64,000 bases of DNA from Monoplex corrugatus. Taxonomy: Eukaryota > Mollusca > Gastropoda > Littorinimorpha > Ranellidae. Location: the NCBI GenBank assembly GCA_030674185.1, contig CM060312.1, positions 54,197,668 to 54,261,667 on the forward strand, given 5' to 3'. Below are positions 32,976 to 44,530 of the stretch, piece after piece. Position 1 is the stretch's first letter; each line of letters opens with the position of its first letter. The translations under genes and the position numbers were made by a program. Below the pieces are notes generated by a model, which had not been told where the DNA came from, made no database searches, and saw nothing but the letters and a program-made list of their open reading frames with translations.

Positions 32976-33565
32976 TTGTCACCCGTCCCTACTTTCGCCC
33001 ATCCTGTTCAATATACGGGAGGTTGTTGTGAAGTAGGTGTGTTCTGATAAGAATAGACCTTTCACACACCATCTGATGGAAACACGACGCTTTGTATCAG
33101 GCCTTTCTGACAAATTCTTCAAAAAGAACGCAAAGGTGAACCGCTGTTTGCACATCACTTATGAAAACAGCAGTTATGGTTCATCATAACTGGAGCATGT
33201 TAAAACACATAAACTTGACAAAAGAGTTATTCAAGTCGCATGGATGAACTGTCTGTCTAAATACTGTATAATTGTTACTGTGATTATTGAAAATGTTGGA
33301 AAAGCTGTCGCATTTACAAACGAGATCCACTAAAAATTTTACTGATTGTTTTGCAGGATTGATTGCAAGATTCTTTGAGAACGCGATCAATCGTCACCAC
33401 CAGAATTAAATGTTCCCCTTAATGTGCCTCTTGGCTTTCTGTGTTGCCGTTTTGATCGTATCAGCGGTGCAGTACGCCGCCGTAAAAGACTCGTCAGCAG
33501 TTCACGAATCGGGCACAGCCCGTACTTAGGCCCTCACTGATTCATCTGTATCAAAGGCATCGTTG
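32976..33565. other. Unique DNA, no gene
   Basis: No repeats or splice-bounded frames recognised. Confidence 0.5.
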
Positions 33566-33567
33566 TT

Positions 33568-33890
33568 ATTAATGTTGATGATGATGATGACGATGATGAT
33601 GATAATAATGCATATTTATAGTGCACCGAACACTGCGTTAGGCGCTTAGAATTCTACAGTACAAAAATGAATGAAATATACACCTAACATGCTTTCACTA
33701 TTTCTTTTCGTTAACGTCATACACTTACTGTCAATAACAACCATATAGAACATATCGCAAGAATGTACGTACTAAAACATATTGGAAATCGGGTTAGTGT
33801 AACGAAACTTAATATATGCAAAAGGGTTCATGGAAACGATGGATTTAAAATGGAGTCTTAAAAGAAGAAAAGTTATGCAAATTCCTGAAA
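33568..33890 (+). repeat. (ATG)n and possible dispersed repeat
   Basis: (GAT)n at 33,575-33,608 followed by 'aatgcatatttatagtgcac' and 'gcgttaggcgcttag'. Sequences of this form are common at the ends of dispersed repeats in marine invertebrates, but no second copy is found here, so assignment is tentative. Confidence 0.4.
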
Positions 33891-34165
33891 TCAAAGGCAG
33901 ATTCTTCTACAGAAAAGATCCAAAATGAGCAAAAGCAGAAGTCTTGAGTCTGTATCGATGGATTTTGGACGGTCGAGTATTACAAGAAGAAGAGCGAAGA
34001 ATACGGAAAACAGAACAGACACTGAAGTCAAAGGGGGATTCTTCTACAGGAAAGATCCAGAATGAGCAAAAGATCGGAAAGCAGAGGTCTTTAGTCTGTA
34101 TCGAGGGATTTTGAATGGCTGAGTATCACAAGAAGAGGAGCGAAGACTACGGAAAGCAGAGCAGA
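33891..34165 (+). repeat. Two-copy 136-bp tandem duplication
   Basis: Units begin at 33,891 and 34,027. Shared words are 'attcttctacag', 'aagatcca.aatgagcaaaa', 'gtctgtatcga.ggatttt' and 'agagcgaaga.tacggaaa'. Divergence is about 15 percent. A further partial word occurs downstream ('gagcagtactgaagac'). Confidence 0.88.
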
Positions 34166-34509
34166 CATGAGCAGTACTGAAGACGAAAGCAGGAGCAGTT
34201 ACTGTAGTAATTTTCAGGTCCGATGTAGACGATGCAACTTACGTGTAGAAGCATTGCTCACAAAACATGCGTGCGATGCAAATTACGCACAAGAAGGGCG
34301 CGTGGTGTAAATGGTGCCTAACGAGAAACGTTTAAAGCGGCAAGCGATTAGCATCAGCACGGTTCACGGACGGGGTAGGAAGGGGGAGGGCAGGGGCAAC
34401 ACGGGCTGTAAGGTAAGCAACACAAACATTATTACCCCGAGCAACTCACCTGCCTGCTCACTCAACCTTGACGAAAGAGTCTGGCATCTCGTGCATGAAG
34501 GACGACCCG

Positions 34510-34725
34510 CGTGAAAGGGAAAGAGAGAGAAAGAGAGAGACAGAGAGAGGAGAGAGAGAGAGAGAGACACACACACACACACACACACACACCCAGAGAA
34601 AGAAAGAGAGAGACAGAGAGGAGAGCGAGACAGAGAGAGAGAGACAGAGAGAGATTGAAAGAGAGAGGAGAGAGAGACAGACAGAGAGACAGAGAGAGAG
34701 AAGGGGACGGAGGAAGGAATAGGGA
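34510..34725 (+). repeat. (GA)n with central (CA)n
   Basis: GA/GACA purine tract interrupted by (CA)n at 34,567-34,593. Confidence 0.97.
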
Positions 34726-35199
34726 GGGGAGACGAGGGGAATCACAGAGGAAGGGAAGGAGGTTGTGATATTGCTTATGGCAAGCCAACAGCGTATCATC
34801 TACGAAAGATAACTCGAGCGTTCATAGAGAAATAGTAATGTCTATGATATTTAGATTTTTCATACAATAAATTGTAATCATTTTCTTCGTGTTCATCGTT
34901 GAAAGTCCTTTTCAGCAACACTAAGAATAATCTAGATGAGTAGACCTGTGCTTTGCTTTCTGTCATCTCTTCCTGTCATTTTCTGCCCTGCTGTTCCATT
35001 CACCTGTACGTGATCTGTAAGGCTTGACATACTATCTAATAGGATTTATATTTGGGTACATGTACTAAGTGCAGTTTTGGCTATAACAATATGTGATGTG
35101 CAGAAGCAGTTGTAGGGAATTTAGGTCAGTTGTACCATAATGTTTTAGTGTCCATACTTTTGTTTGCATTCATAGTCATGGTTTGTTTTGTTTTGTTTT
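34726..35199. other. AT-rich unique DNA, no gene
   Basis: Nothing recognised apart from a short (GTTTT)n near 35,183-35,203. Confidence 0.5.
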
Positions 35200-35412
35200 G
35201 TTTTTCACCTCTGGTAATAAATTTAGCGGAATGGTCCACACCAGGAGCATATCCTTAGAAAACGTGTGTGAATATATAATTGATTTGTGTAAATAATTTT
35301 CTTTTCCATTTTTCCCTCCTGGGTTAGCGAGGTTTCGTGTATATTTGGGATGGACATATCCCTGTTATGGCTCTGCGTACGCAGTGGGCTGGGCTTTAAA
35401 CAGAAAGAATAA
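35200..35412 (+). repeat. Family D repeat
   Basis: Contains the 5' words 'aatttagcggaatggtccac' and 'ccaggagcatatccttag' and ends with 'tatggctctgcg' and 'gtgggctgggctttaaac'. Full-length relative to the 1.9 and 48.1 kb copies but diverged in the middle. Confidence 0.78.
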
Positions 35413-35929
35413 GAATCTTTTGCAGTTTTAATGACACCCATCCATGAGTCTGTAAGATTCTAAAAGATAGCGATGAATCAGAACCACACAGACACAATCG
35501 TAATTCACGTTCTTTGACGCCAGTAAGCCCCCTGCGACTGATTCTAGCCTAAACGTTATGGTTACATTTATTTCTAACTCTTAAACAGTTTACCTCTGAT
35601 AATGGACTTTCTTCTTTTTTTTTAACATAAAAGTGCACCATAGTTGTGTCTGTAGATACCGATTCGTCTTTGGAGAGGATTGCCAAATTCGCTGAGTATG
35701 CAAAATAGCCGTAAATGTCTTCAGGGTGAAAAAGCACGACTCTCGTGAAATTCTTGAACTTATAGTATAGATGCTTCTCTCAGAAACACAGATCTCTTGG
35801 TACATGTGTATGAAGACACACATACGTTTAAACCCGTCTTGGGATAAGGGATAAGATGTGAAGTACTACATTTTTGTTGTTGTGGAGGACAATGAAGTTA
35901 TATGGAATTAGCAAAACTTAAAATCTCTG
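35413..35929. other. Unique DNA, no gene
   Basis: AT-rich complex sequence. Minus-strand frames of about 60-77 codons here have no supporting features. Confidence 0.5.
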
Positions 35930-35939
35930 TCCCTGTCTG

Positions 35940-35988
<49 letters not shown>

Positions 35989-36270
35989 CTCTTTTGCTGT
36001 GTGTGTGTGTGTGTGCGTGTGTGTGTGTGTCCCTCTATCTCTGTCTCCTCTCTCCCTCTCTCCCTCTCTCTGTCTTTCTGTTTGTCTCTCTCCCTCTCTC
36101 CCGTCTCTGTCTGTCTCTCTGTCTCTCTCTCTCTCTCTGTGTCCCTCCCTCCCTCCTATCCTCCTCCTCTCCCTCTCGCCCCCTCTCTCTTCTGTCCCTC
36201 TCACTCATCTTCTCTCACCCCGCATCAGGATCTATCATCATCATCATCATCATCATCATCATCTTCTTTT
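35930..36270 (+). repeat. (CT)n, (GT)n and (ATC)n cluster
   Basis: (CT)n 35,940-35,985, (GT)n 35,998-36,030, CT-rich to 36,215, and (ATC)n at 36,234-36,263. Confidence 0.96.
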
Positions 36271-36554
36271 CTTCTTTTTCTTCTTCATTGTCATCGTCAA
36301 CTCCTTCTTCCTGTTCCTGGTAATACTCATTCCTGCTTCCCCTTACACCTACCCACCCTCCTCCTTTTTCGTGCGATTGGGGGGGGGGGGGGGTGTTTAC
36401 AAGAGATTAAAAGAAGAAGAAGAAAGAGACAAGAGACATCAACAATGATTAAGCTTTCATTTACGTAGTGCTAAACAATTAATCACCTGTAACAGCCCTT
36501 CATCCTCTCCAGCCCCGTTATATCATCGTCTTGACTAATTACGGGAAGAGGGCC

Positions 36555-36710
36555 AGCGGAGAGACGGAGATAGAGAGAGACAGAGACAGACAAAGAGAGA
36601 GAAAGAGCCACGCAGAAAGACAGGGGAAAAAAAAAAGAGAGAGAGAGAGAGAGAGGTCCGGACAGACAGACACAGACAGAGACGCACACAGAGAAACTGC
36701 GTCACAGAGG

Positions 36711-36744
<34 letters not shown>

Positions 36745-36840
36745 GACAGAGCAACAGAAACAAAGAGAGAATGTGTGTGCTGAACACACAGAGACACGCA
36801 GAGAAACAGACACACAAAGAGAGAGAGAGAGAGAGACGGG
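36555..36840 (+). repeat. (GA)n/(GACA)n purine tract
   Basis: GA and GACA repeats with short CA patches. (ACAG)n is most regular at 36,717-36,745. Confidence 0.96.
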
Positions 36841-37510
36841 GTAATCGAGAGGGGGTCGGAGAAAAACGGACAGATATGGCGGTATCAGTGTGCACACATG
36901 ACGTCAATTACACAATGCGGCGTCATGTGTAAAGCCAAGCGATATTTTAGATACAGATACTACACAGTCAGTGCCCTGAACAGGCATGGGAATAGTCTGA
37001 TTTTCGATAGATTTCCGACTTTTTCTTGTCAGTTTCCTAGAGAGAAATAAAAAAGAAATCTGAACAAAAAAGAAAAAAAAGCTTTGAACTATCGAAACTG
37101 ATGTATTCTCAAACGGCCACAGCGATCTTAAATGGCACGAGTCGCTACTTGGCGAAGCACGATGTAGGGGTCACTTTCGTTAGGCCTGTATGTAAACGGC
37201 CTGGGGACGTTTTCTTTTGCACTGGGCAGTTCGCTGCGAAGATAATGGCATTGATTGGCAGTAGAGGAGATAAAATTCAACGAAGATGGTATAGCTAATC
37301 AGTGCAAGTGGGACTAATTTCCTAATATTGGGGGGGAAAAAAAAAAGACAGTAAGAGAGGGAGAAACAATTCTGAAAGAATGAAGGTAGACAAAACATTT
37401 TTTCTTTGGGGGGGGGGGGGGGAGGAGGAGGAATAAATGAGGACAATCATTCTCCGTCCGCACTTTTGTCCATCCTCCCTTTCAATGACAGAATGAGGAT
37501 CTCTGTCGTG
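36841..37510. other. Unique island between microsatellites
   Basis: The stretch 37,095-37,320 is complex, balanced in composition and free of repeats, and contains a 65-codon plus-strand frame without splice support. A single-copy regulatory or exonic island is possible but unproven. Poly-G near 37,408-37,421. Confidence 0.35.
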
Positions 37511-37514
37511 ATGA

Positions 37515-37637
37515 GCTCTGTGTGTGTGTATGTGTGTGAGTGTGTGAGTGTGTGTATGTGTGAGTGTGTGTATATGTGTGTGTGTATTTTGTGTGTGTGT
37601 GTATGTGTGTGTGTGTATATTTGTGTTGTGTGTGTGT

Positions 37638-37678
<41 letters not shown>

Positions 37679-37762
37679 ACGAATGCGTTTGTGTGTGTAT
37701 GTGGCGCGCGCGTGTATTTTACGGTGGGAAAGAATGGAATGAGAAAGGGGGGGGGGGGGTGT
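37515..37762 (+). repeat. (GT)n tract and poly-G
   Basis: (GT)n with GTAT and GTGAG variants at 37,518-37,678, a GCGC core near 37,705, and poly-G at 37,748-37,759. Confidence 0.96.
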
Positions 37763-38147
37763 CGATTGGCCTATAAAAGACAGAAGGTGGTGGTGTGTTT
37801 TGTGTGGAAGGGAAAGGCCATTAATAATGGTAGCTGGCGGGAGATGAAAATGGCGCTCCTCCTTATTTGTGGTCGAGTGTCGTTGGCTGACGGATGAGCG
37901 CCTAGCGGCTCACAATCACTTCGTCTCTCCCCTCTTATGTAATTCGAGTGTTTGATGTCTTTTATTTTGGACACTTTTTTTTTCGCCCCTTCCCAACCCC
38001 CGCCCCCCATTTATTTTAAGAGGGGTAGGGTGGGAGGTCGGATTATTGGCTTTTTGTTTTGTTTTTTGTTTTTGTCTTCTTCTTCATCCCTTTGTCTTCC
38101 GAGATTGGCTCATTGTTTGTTGTTCCTGCGAGAAAGTTGTGTGTGTA

Positions 38148-38282
38148 TGTGTGGGGGGGGGGGGGGATGTCTGTCTGTCTGTGTTGTGTGTGTCTGTGTC
38201 TGTCTATCTGTCTGTCTGTTTGTGTCTGTGTCTGCATTGTGTGTGTCTGTGTTGTGTTGTGTGTGGTGTGTGTGTATTTATG
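38148..38282 (+). repeat. Poly-G then (TCTG)n/(GTGT)n
   Basis: A run of about 14 G at 38,152-38,166, TCTG repeats, then GT-rich sequence. Confidence 0.93.
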
Positions 38283-38598
38283 TCCCATACACACATCCCT
38301 CTCTCTCCTTCTCTCATGCTCAACATGAGCAAGAGCCACACCCTGTTCCCACCTGTAATTCAGAGCTGGCCTGTCCATGTTTCGTTGATCAGAAAGACAG
38401 ACGGGTAGACTGGGCTGATCTTACCTGCTTACTAGCGCTCTGCCGTTACAGGTTGTCTCACGTGAACCTGAAATGTACCCTCACCTCCATTCCCCCACCC
38501 CTGTTGCATAGGTGTGGTGCATGTTGCTCAGACAGGCAGGTTGACTGACTGACTTACCTGTTTGTTAACCATACCTGTTCATGTTGTCTTGTTCTGTT

Positions 38599-38606
38599 CC
38601 TGCTTC

Positions 38607-38666
<60 letters not shown>

Positions 38667-38675
38667 ATGATGATA
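38599..38675 (+). repeat. (CTG)n joined to (ATG)n
   Basis: About 13 CTG-type triplets followed directly by about nine ATG triplets. In-frame runs give poly-Leu/Met artefacts. Confidence 0.97.
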
Positions 38676-38774
38676 GGCATACTGGACGAATGGGTAGGCA
38701 TAGTGGTCTTCAGCGCTTCGTTGTGGTCTTTATGTGGGATAGATTAATCTTGGAGGCATCTGTTCTACCACTGA

Positions 38775-39000
38775 CACTCCATGGGGATGAGTCCTGTGGT
38801 CTTGCGTTCCACTTCCGGCGGTACTTCTTTTGTTGAACAGCAGCTGTGCTGTTCTGCGCTGTTCGAATCTGATTGTTGTCCCGCGTGCATTGCTATGGCC
38901 AACATACTTTGTTGCCGGCATTGTCTTCTTGGCTGTTCGTGTTGCTCTACTGCAGCTGATGAGGTTGGCCTCTCATAGTATTGTTGTATTCCTTGTGTGG
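38775..39000 (+). repeat. Family E repeat, second copy
   Basis: 'gatgagtcctgtggtcttgc', 'cttttgttgaacagcagctg' and 'gatgaggttggcctctc' correspond in order to the minus-strand sequence at 22,879-23,145. The middle portion is diverged. No protein supported. Confidence 0.65.
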
Positions 39001-39316
39001 TTTTTCCCCTGGTCACAGTATCCATTCTTTAGCTTTCCGCATCTTTGAGATGCGGTTGTATTCCATAGCCTCACTTCAGCTTCCTGTACAGGAGCAGTTT
39101 TTGGGATTCCGTTGTATTACATTCGGACAGCGTATCCTGTCCAACGAAGCTGGCATTTGATGAGTAGACGCCCAACGTTTGGCAATCCACACTTCTTCAG
39201 AACTTGGAAGGTCGACGACACTTGATCTTACCACGGTATGTTGCAGATCTTACGCTGAAATCTTTGGTGAAACTGTTCCAGCTGGTTTTTTTGTTTTTTG
39301 TTTGTTTGTTTGTTTG

Positions 39317-39318
<2 letters not shown>

Positions 39319-39362
<44 letters not shown>

Positions 39363-39365
39363 TGT

Positions 39366-39443
<78 letters not shown>

Positions 39444-39461
39444 GTGTGTGTGTGTGTGTCG
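39319..39461 (+). repeat. Long (GT)n microsatellite
   Basis: About 140 bases of GT with three single-base disruptions ('tggtgtggtg' near 39,360, 'gttgtg' near 39,441). The purest long GT tract here. Confidence 0.98.
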
Positions 39462-39558
39462 TAGGTAGTCCAGTTCTTGCAACGGTAGTGTTGCGCGAGT
39501 TGTGCAGCAAGGTGCTTAGGACTGTTGATCTGTACACAGCAGTCTTTGTCCCGTTATG

Positions 39559-39945
39559 TTATGTACACCAACCCACTCCCACCCTTATTCCCGCCTCTAT
39601 TTCCACCCTGTCCCCAACCCTAATCTCACCCATATTCCCACCCTATTCCCACCCTTATTCTTACCTATACTCCCACCCATATTCCCACCCTATTCTCACC
39701 CTTATTTTTACCTATACTTCACTCTTATTCCCGCCCCTGTTCCCATCCTATCCCCAGCCCTAACCCCATCCATATTCCCACCCGTATTTCCACCCCTATT
39801 CTCATCGTTATTCTCTCCACTGCATCCATCCCTGTCCCCACCCCTATTCTCCTATTCCCATCCTGTTGCTGACCCAATTTCCACCCCTGTTCTCACTCCT
39901 AAACCCACCCCCTGTTCCCACCCCATTTCCACCGTAAAGGCATCG
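39559..39945 (+). repeat. Degenerate C-rich repeat, about 12-bp unit
   Basis: Irregular repetition of CCCACCCNTATT-like units for about 385 bases, with CCCACCCTATTC, CCCACCCTTATT and CCCATCCTATTC forms. C-rich on the plus strand, with regularly spaced C-triplets that could form i-motif or, on the other strand, G-quadruplex. Confidence 0.9.
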
Positions 39946-40319
39946 CTGTAGATATTATATATGGGTCAGACAGACAGACATATAGACAGATAGGCAGACT
40001 GGCTTACCTGCTTGCTGCTTTACCTGTTGAGGTTGTCTTGTCTCTTCTATTCCTGGTGGCGTGATGAAGGACGTGATCACTCAGTGTGATGCCGTACCGT
40101 GTCTGTGGCAACACCTGTCATCCATTCCCATTACAGGGAGGAAGGGGGAAGACAAGAGAGACTAGACGGGGTGGGCTGAGATGGGGAGGGAAGAAAATTA
40201 AAGGTTTAACCTTCCTTCTCCAACCCCCAACCCCCACCCCACCATCCCCACCCCAGTCTAAGTGCTTTCGGAAAAGGGTACAGTCGTCACTGGTTAATAG
40301 AGTTTTAAGTGAATAATTT

Positions 40320-40324
40320 CGCAC

Positions 40325-40362
<38 letters not shown>

Positions 40363-40375
40363 AATGAGTGTGTGT

Positions 40376-40409
<34 letters not shown>

Positions 40410-40760
40410 CGCGCGTGCTCCTCTCCACCCGTCCCACATCCTATGTTGTATCCATTCCCATTCCTGCCAAACTAGACAGCAGTCGTATCAAAATCCTTAA
40501 TACAACATGTATCACAGGCTTATAATAGAAAAAAAGGAGTAAATGAATGAATGGAAGAATGAACGAAAGATGGACAGACGTGAAGAGGGAGAACGAATGT
40601 AAGCGACGGAAAGGAAGAGGGGAGAGAGAGAGAGAGACAAGGAGAGGAAAGAAGAGAGACAGAAATTGCGGAAGAGAGAGAAGAGGAAAAAGAAAGAAAT
40701 TGTAGAGAGAGAGAAATGAGAGAAGAGAGAGAGAGAGAGGAGGAGGAGGAGGAAGAACAA
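40320..40760 (+). repeat. (GA)n, (GT)n(GC)n and purine-rich tract
   Basis: (GA)n 40,325-40,362, (GT)n ending in (GC)n at 40,370-40,416, unique DNA to about 40,600, then GA-rich sequence to 40,755 with (GAG)n near 40,738. Confidence 0.92.
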
Positions 40761-41204
40761 GAACAGCAACAACAAAGAAAAGGTGTGTCACTCTGACGTG
40801 CCAATGACCCCAATCAGCGATGACAGCAGAAGCCAAAAAAGCACCCCAAAAACCACAGAACGAAAGATCCCCTTTACTTGCAGCAAGGAGGGAGAGGGGA
40901 ATGACCTCTTGTCAGCTCTTGTCACGTCTACAGAATAGGGCCATTAGCCACTTGCCCCCAGCTGTGCGAAGGGCTAGAGACCCTGGTGCCACGTTTGTGT
41001 CTGGCTTGGACAGACCTCTTTTAGTCTAATAGATGTCCGTGAGAGCCTACCCACTCTCTCTGTCAACCCCTACCCACCTTATCCTGTGCAGGAAACTTGT
41101 GTGAATATGGTGAGGAATTAAGGGTTACGAAAGCTCTCTGGTAAGGTGACCTGTGCTTGCTGTCTATAGACTGGACGCTTTTGATATCCCCAGATAACCA
41201 AGTA

Positions 41205-41335
41205 AGTAAATACATACATACATACATACATACATACATACATACATACTAATCATACGTACATATATATATACATACGTACGTACGTATGTACATACAA
41301 GTACATACATAATACATACATGCATACATACATAA
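41205..41335 (+). repeat. (CATA)n microsatellite
   Basis: CATA repeats with TACG variants ('catacgtacgtacgtatgta'), partly self-complementary. Confidence 0.97.
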
Positions 41336-41727
41336 GCTCGCTTTCTCCACACCCACCTGAAAGAAACAAACAAAAAATGTATTCATTTCTCCTCCTGAAA
41401 CAAGTGATATGATCGAAGAGTTAGAATCAGTTTTCTCCTTTCCCCATTATACCCATTGCAGACCTGCGGTAGTTGAAGGTGGGGGAAGGGGGGGGGGGGA
41501 GCGGTTCATCTACACGAAAAACTTCAAGAATGCAGGAATTAGTATTAATGATTAATTTGTCGTGTCGCAGAACGCGCCGGACTGGTAGTTTTAAATAACG
41601 TTGTAAGATTGTGCCCTCCACTCTTGAGAGGCAGAGCATGGACACGAACCACATCCTACAGGTTTGCCAGGAATCTCCGGCTGCTGAGGAAAGAGATGCA
41701 ACCAAAGCCTACTGCCTTTGAGGAGAA

Positions 41728-41940
41728 ACTGTTGGGGCCTGTGGATTCTTTGCAAATAACAGCAAACTTTATCTCGAGAGCTGGTCTATAAGTGTAAAAC
41801 TGTTAGGGCCTGTGAATTCTTTGCAAATAACAGCAAACTTTACCTCGAGAGCTGGTCTCCAAGTGTAAAACTGTTAGGGCCTGTGAATTCTTTGCAAATA
41901 ACAGCAAACTTTACCTCGAGAGCTGGTCTCTAAGTGTAAC
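41728..41940 (+). repeat. Three-copy 71-bp tandem repeat
   Basis: Exact 71-base periodicity, three full units starting 41,728, 41,799 and 41,870. Unit begins 'actgttagggcctgtgaatt' and ends 'gctggtct..aagtgtaa'. Units 2 and 3 differ at only one or two positions, unit 1 at a few more, so amplification is recent. Confidence 0.96.
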
Positions 41941-42262
41941 AGCAACGAGAAGGAGAAGATGTAACCAAAGAGATTAGTATAGTACCGTAGGTACTAGTCT
42001 CTTTGATGTAACGTTGAAAGCACTGTGGTTACCCCTGTAGGAATGAAGTCTCTCGCTTCTTCTGGCTGTGAAAAAAAGAAAGAAAAGAAGGGCCTGTTCA
42101 AAAGTGTTTGCCCGTGATGCCATTAATATTATAAAGTGTAAGATAATATAAAGTTCAGTCTTTAGGTTTCAGCGTACAATCGATTTGCACTACTGCGCAA
42201 CACTCGTCGCCAGCTTACACCCATCCTGTTTAAATTACGTATCTCTCTTTTTTTTTTTGCAG

Positions 42263-42351
42263 CGCCAGAAGATCTACTCAAGACCGTGACAAGAAACACC
42301 CTTTGTGGCCTCACTCCCTCCTCTCTTCACCCTCCCTTCCCCCTCCCCCAG
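42263..42351 (+). other. Candidate small exon (splice sites only)
   Basis: Poly-T and TTTGCAG (AG at 42,261-42,262) precede 89 bases ending CCCCCAG|GTATGG. One phase is open throughout (ARRSTQDRDKKHPLWPHSLL then SSPSLPPPP); another hits a stop at codon nine. The second half is pyrimidine-rich and could itself be a polypyrimidine tract with a further acceptor at 42,351. Weak candidate. Confidence 0.25.
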
Positions 42352-42691
42352 GTATGGTTTTATCGTTGTTTCTGTTTTGGAAGGCACTGGTTTTGTATGG
42401 AAAGACCTGAAAGCTGCTTCACACCTGAACCTGTGGACTGTTCTTTTCTCAAGGTTGCACTTTTTGTCCCCCCACCAATTTATGACAGCGGCAGAGTGGA
42501 AAGCCAGCGCCACTTAAAACTCCCCACACCCTTGAAATACAGCCCCTGTTGAGACGGGTTCTTGTGTTTTGTATGAGGGCTCCAAGTCTTTCTGGCTCCT
42601 GGCTTTTCTGGAAGGGTTTTAAGTAAGATTATTCACTCTCTTGTCTTCTGTGGTAGGGTAAAGGGTTAAGATCGATCCTCGGTGCTAAGAT

Positions 42692-42708
42692 TGTGTGTGT
42701 GTGTGTGT

Positions 42709-42768
<60 letters not shown>

Positions 42769-42770
42769 TG
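42692..42770 (+). repeat. (GT)n microsatellite
   Basis: About 75 bases of GT, followed by GTGC/GTGT variants to about 42,802. Confidence 0.98.
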
Positions 42771-43103
42771 CGTGCGTGCGTGGTGTGTGTGTGTCTGTGT
42801 GTGAATCTTTTGTCTGTGTACAAAGTGTGTCCCAGTTTTTTAATGAACATTTCCCAGGGTGTACGTCCTCGGTCTGAATGCTGAAGTGTGAACAGATGCA
42901 GGGTAATGACCATTGGATGTGTGTACGTTACCCGAGTATGTCGGATTATTTCAGATTGCTTTTCTCAGCAATTGATTGGAAACATTTCCTCCAGTTTTGT
43001 ATCATCTTTTGGTCCTTGAAAAAGTTGCGAACATGTACATTTTACGGAGCGTGGTCCTACTTTTTGTGTGTGGTTAGGATTCGATGGTGATGGATACTGT
43101 CTG

Positions 43104-43165
43104 GATTGTGATTGGCTGTCCGGATCACTTGGTGAATTGTGATTGGCTGCCTGGATCACTGGAAT
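43104..43165 (+). repeat. Two-copy 31-bp repeat with CCAAT-type cores
   Basis: 'gattgtgattggctgtccgg' recurs as 'aattgtgattggctgcctgg', each followed by 'atcact'. GATTGG is the reverse of a CCAAT box. No transcription start evidence. Confidence 0.7.
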
Positions 43166-43609
43166 TTACAGATACATGACTTAAACCGAAACACGCTGTA
43201 TGGTTTGTGGTTTTGGGGCTGAGCACCTTTTAAGAAATGTGTCTATTCGTTAGTCCTTGTATACATTAAGTACTGAGTGTAGTAGGACTTTAAGCTTGAA
43301 CGAACGGAACGGGTGGTGTGTGAAAAAAGACTTAAAACCACTACAGAGAGAGAGAGACAGCAGACAGACAGACAGACACAGAGAGACAAATAGATCGACG
43401 CAGTTTCTCGTTAAAGATGTCTTGACCGCGCTGGTGCTTGCACCGCCATCTTGGTCGTGTGTCTGTGGCGGCGGTGTGTTTTCAAGCTTTCAAGCAGCAG
43501 TTGAAAAACTGTTGTGACTGGCCTGTGGTGCATTCCAGCAGCCGGCAGGGAACTGCAGATGCTGAAGAAACGTGGCATTGTGTTGCCGCCTGCTGATGTC
43601 GTCCTTATT

Positions 43610-44400
43610 CACGTAACGTGGGAATGATAAAAGCCCTCTTTCTTTGTTGATAGATATCATCTTACGTAATGTCACTATGGTAAAAGCCCTTTGTTGATAG
43701 CTGTCACCTTACTTAACGTCACTATAGTAGAGACCCTCTTTTGTTGATAATTATCACACAACGTCAGAATGGTAAAAGCCCTTTGTTGATAGTATCAAGC
43801 AACGTGAGAATGGGAAAAAACCTGTCTTCATTGATAATTATCAATTTATGTCAGACTGGAAGTAGTTATCACCTTACGTCAGAATGGTAAAGGCCCTGTC
43901 TTTTTTTTGTCTTTTTTTTTGGTCTTTTTTTTTTCTTTTTTTAATTTTTTTTTATAGACATCATCTTAGGTAATGTCACAGTGATTAAAAGCCATCGCTT
44001 TGTTGATAATTATCAATCTGATATAACATCATAATGGTAAAGGCCTTCTCTTTGTTGATTGTTATTGTCTTACATAACATCAGAATGGTAAAAGCCCTGT
44101 GTGTTGGTCGTTATGATCTTACATAACGTCAAAATAATAAAAATCCTGTCTGTTGATACTCATCATCTTACATAACGTCAGAATGGTTCACCTTGCATAA
44201 CGTTAGAATGATAAAAGCCATACCTGTTGATACTTACCTTGCATAAAGTCAGATAGGTGAAAAAATATTTTTTGATAGTGATCATTTTACCAGATTGGTA
44301 GAAAATCTCTCTTTGCCTCTATACATAACGCCAGAATGGTAAAATCCTCGCTTTGTTGATTGTTACCACCTGACATAACGTGTTGATGCTAAAAGCTTTT
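43610..44400 (+). repeat. Degenerate tandem repeat, about 52-56-bp unit
   Basis: About 14 diverged units. Words recur in constant order: 'gtcagaatggtaaaagccct', 'ctttgttgataattatca', 'tcttacataac'. An insertion of T-rich sequence sits at 43,897-43,952. Divergence is high, indicating an old array. Confidence 0.9.
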
Positions 44401-44401
44401 G

Positions 44402-44407
<6 letters not shown>

Positions 44408-44499
<92 letters not shown>

Positions 44500-44530
44500 C
44501 TCTCCCTCTCTCTCTCTCTCCTCTCCCTAA
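44408..44530 (+). repeat. (CT)n microsatellite
   Basis: About 120 bases of nearly pure CT immediately after the degenerate array. Confidence 0.98.
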
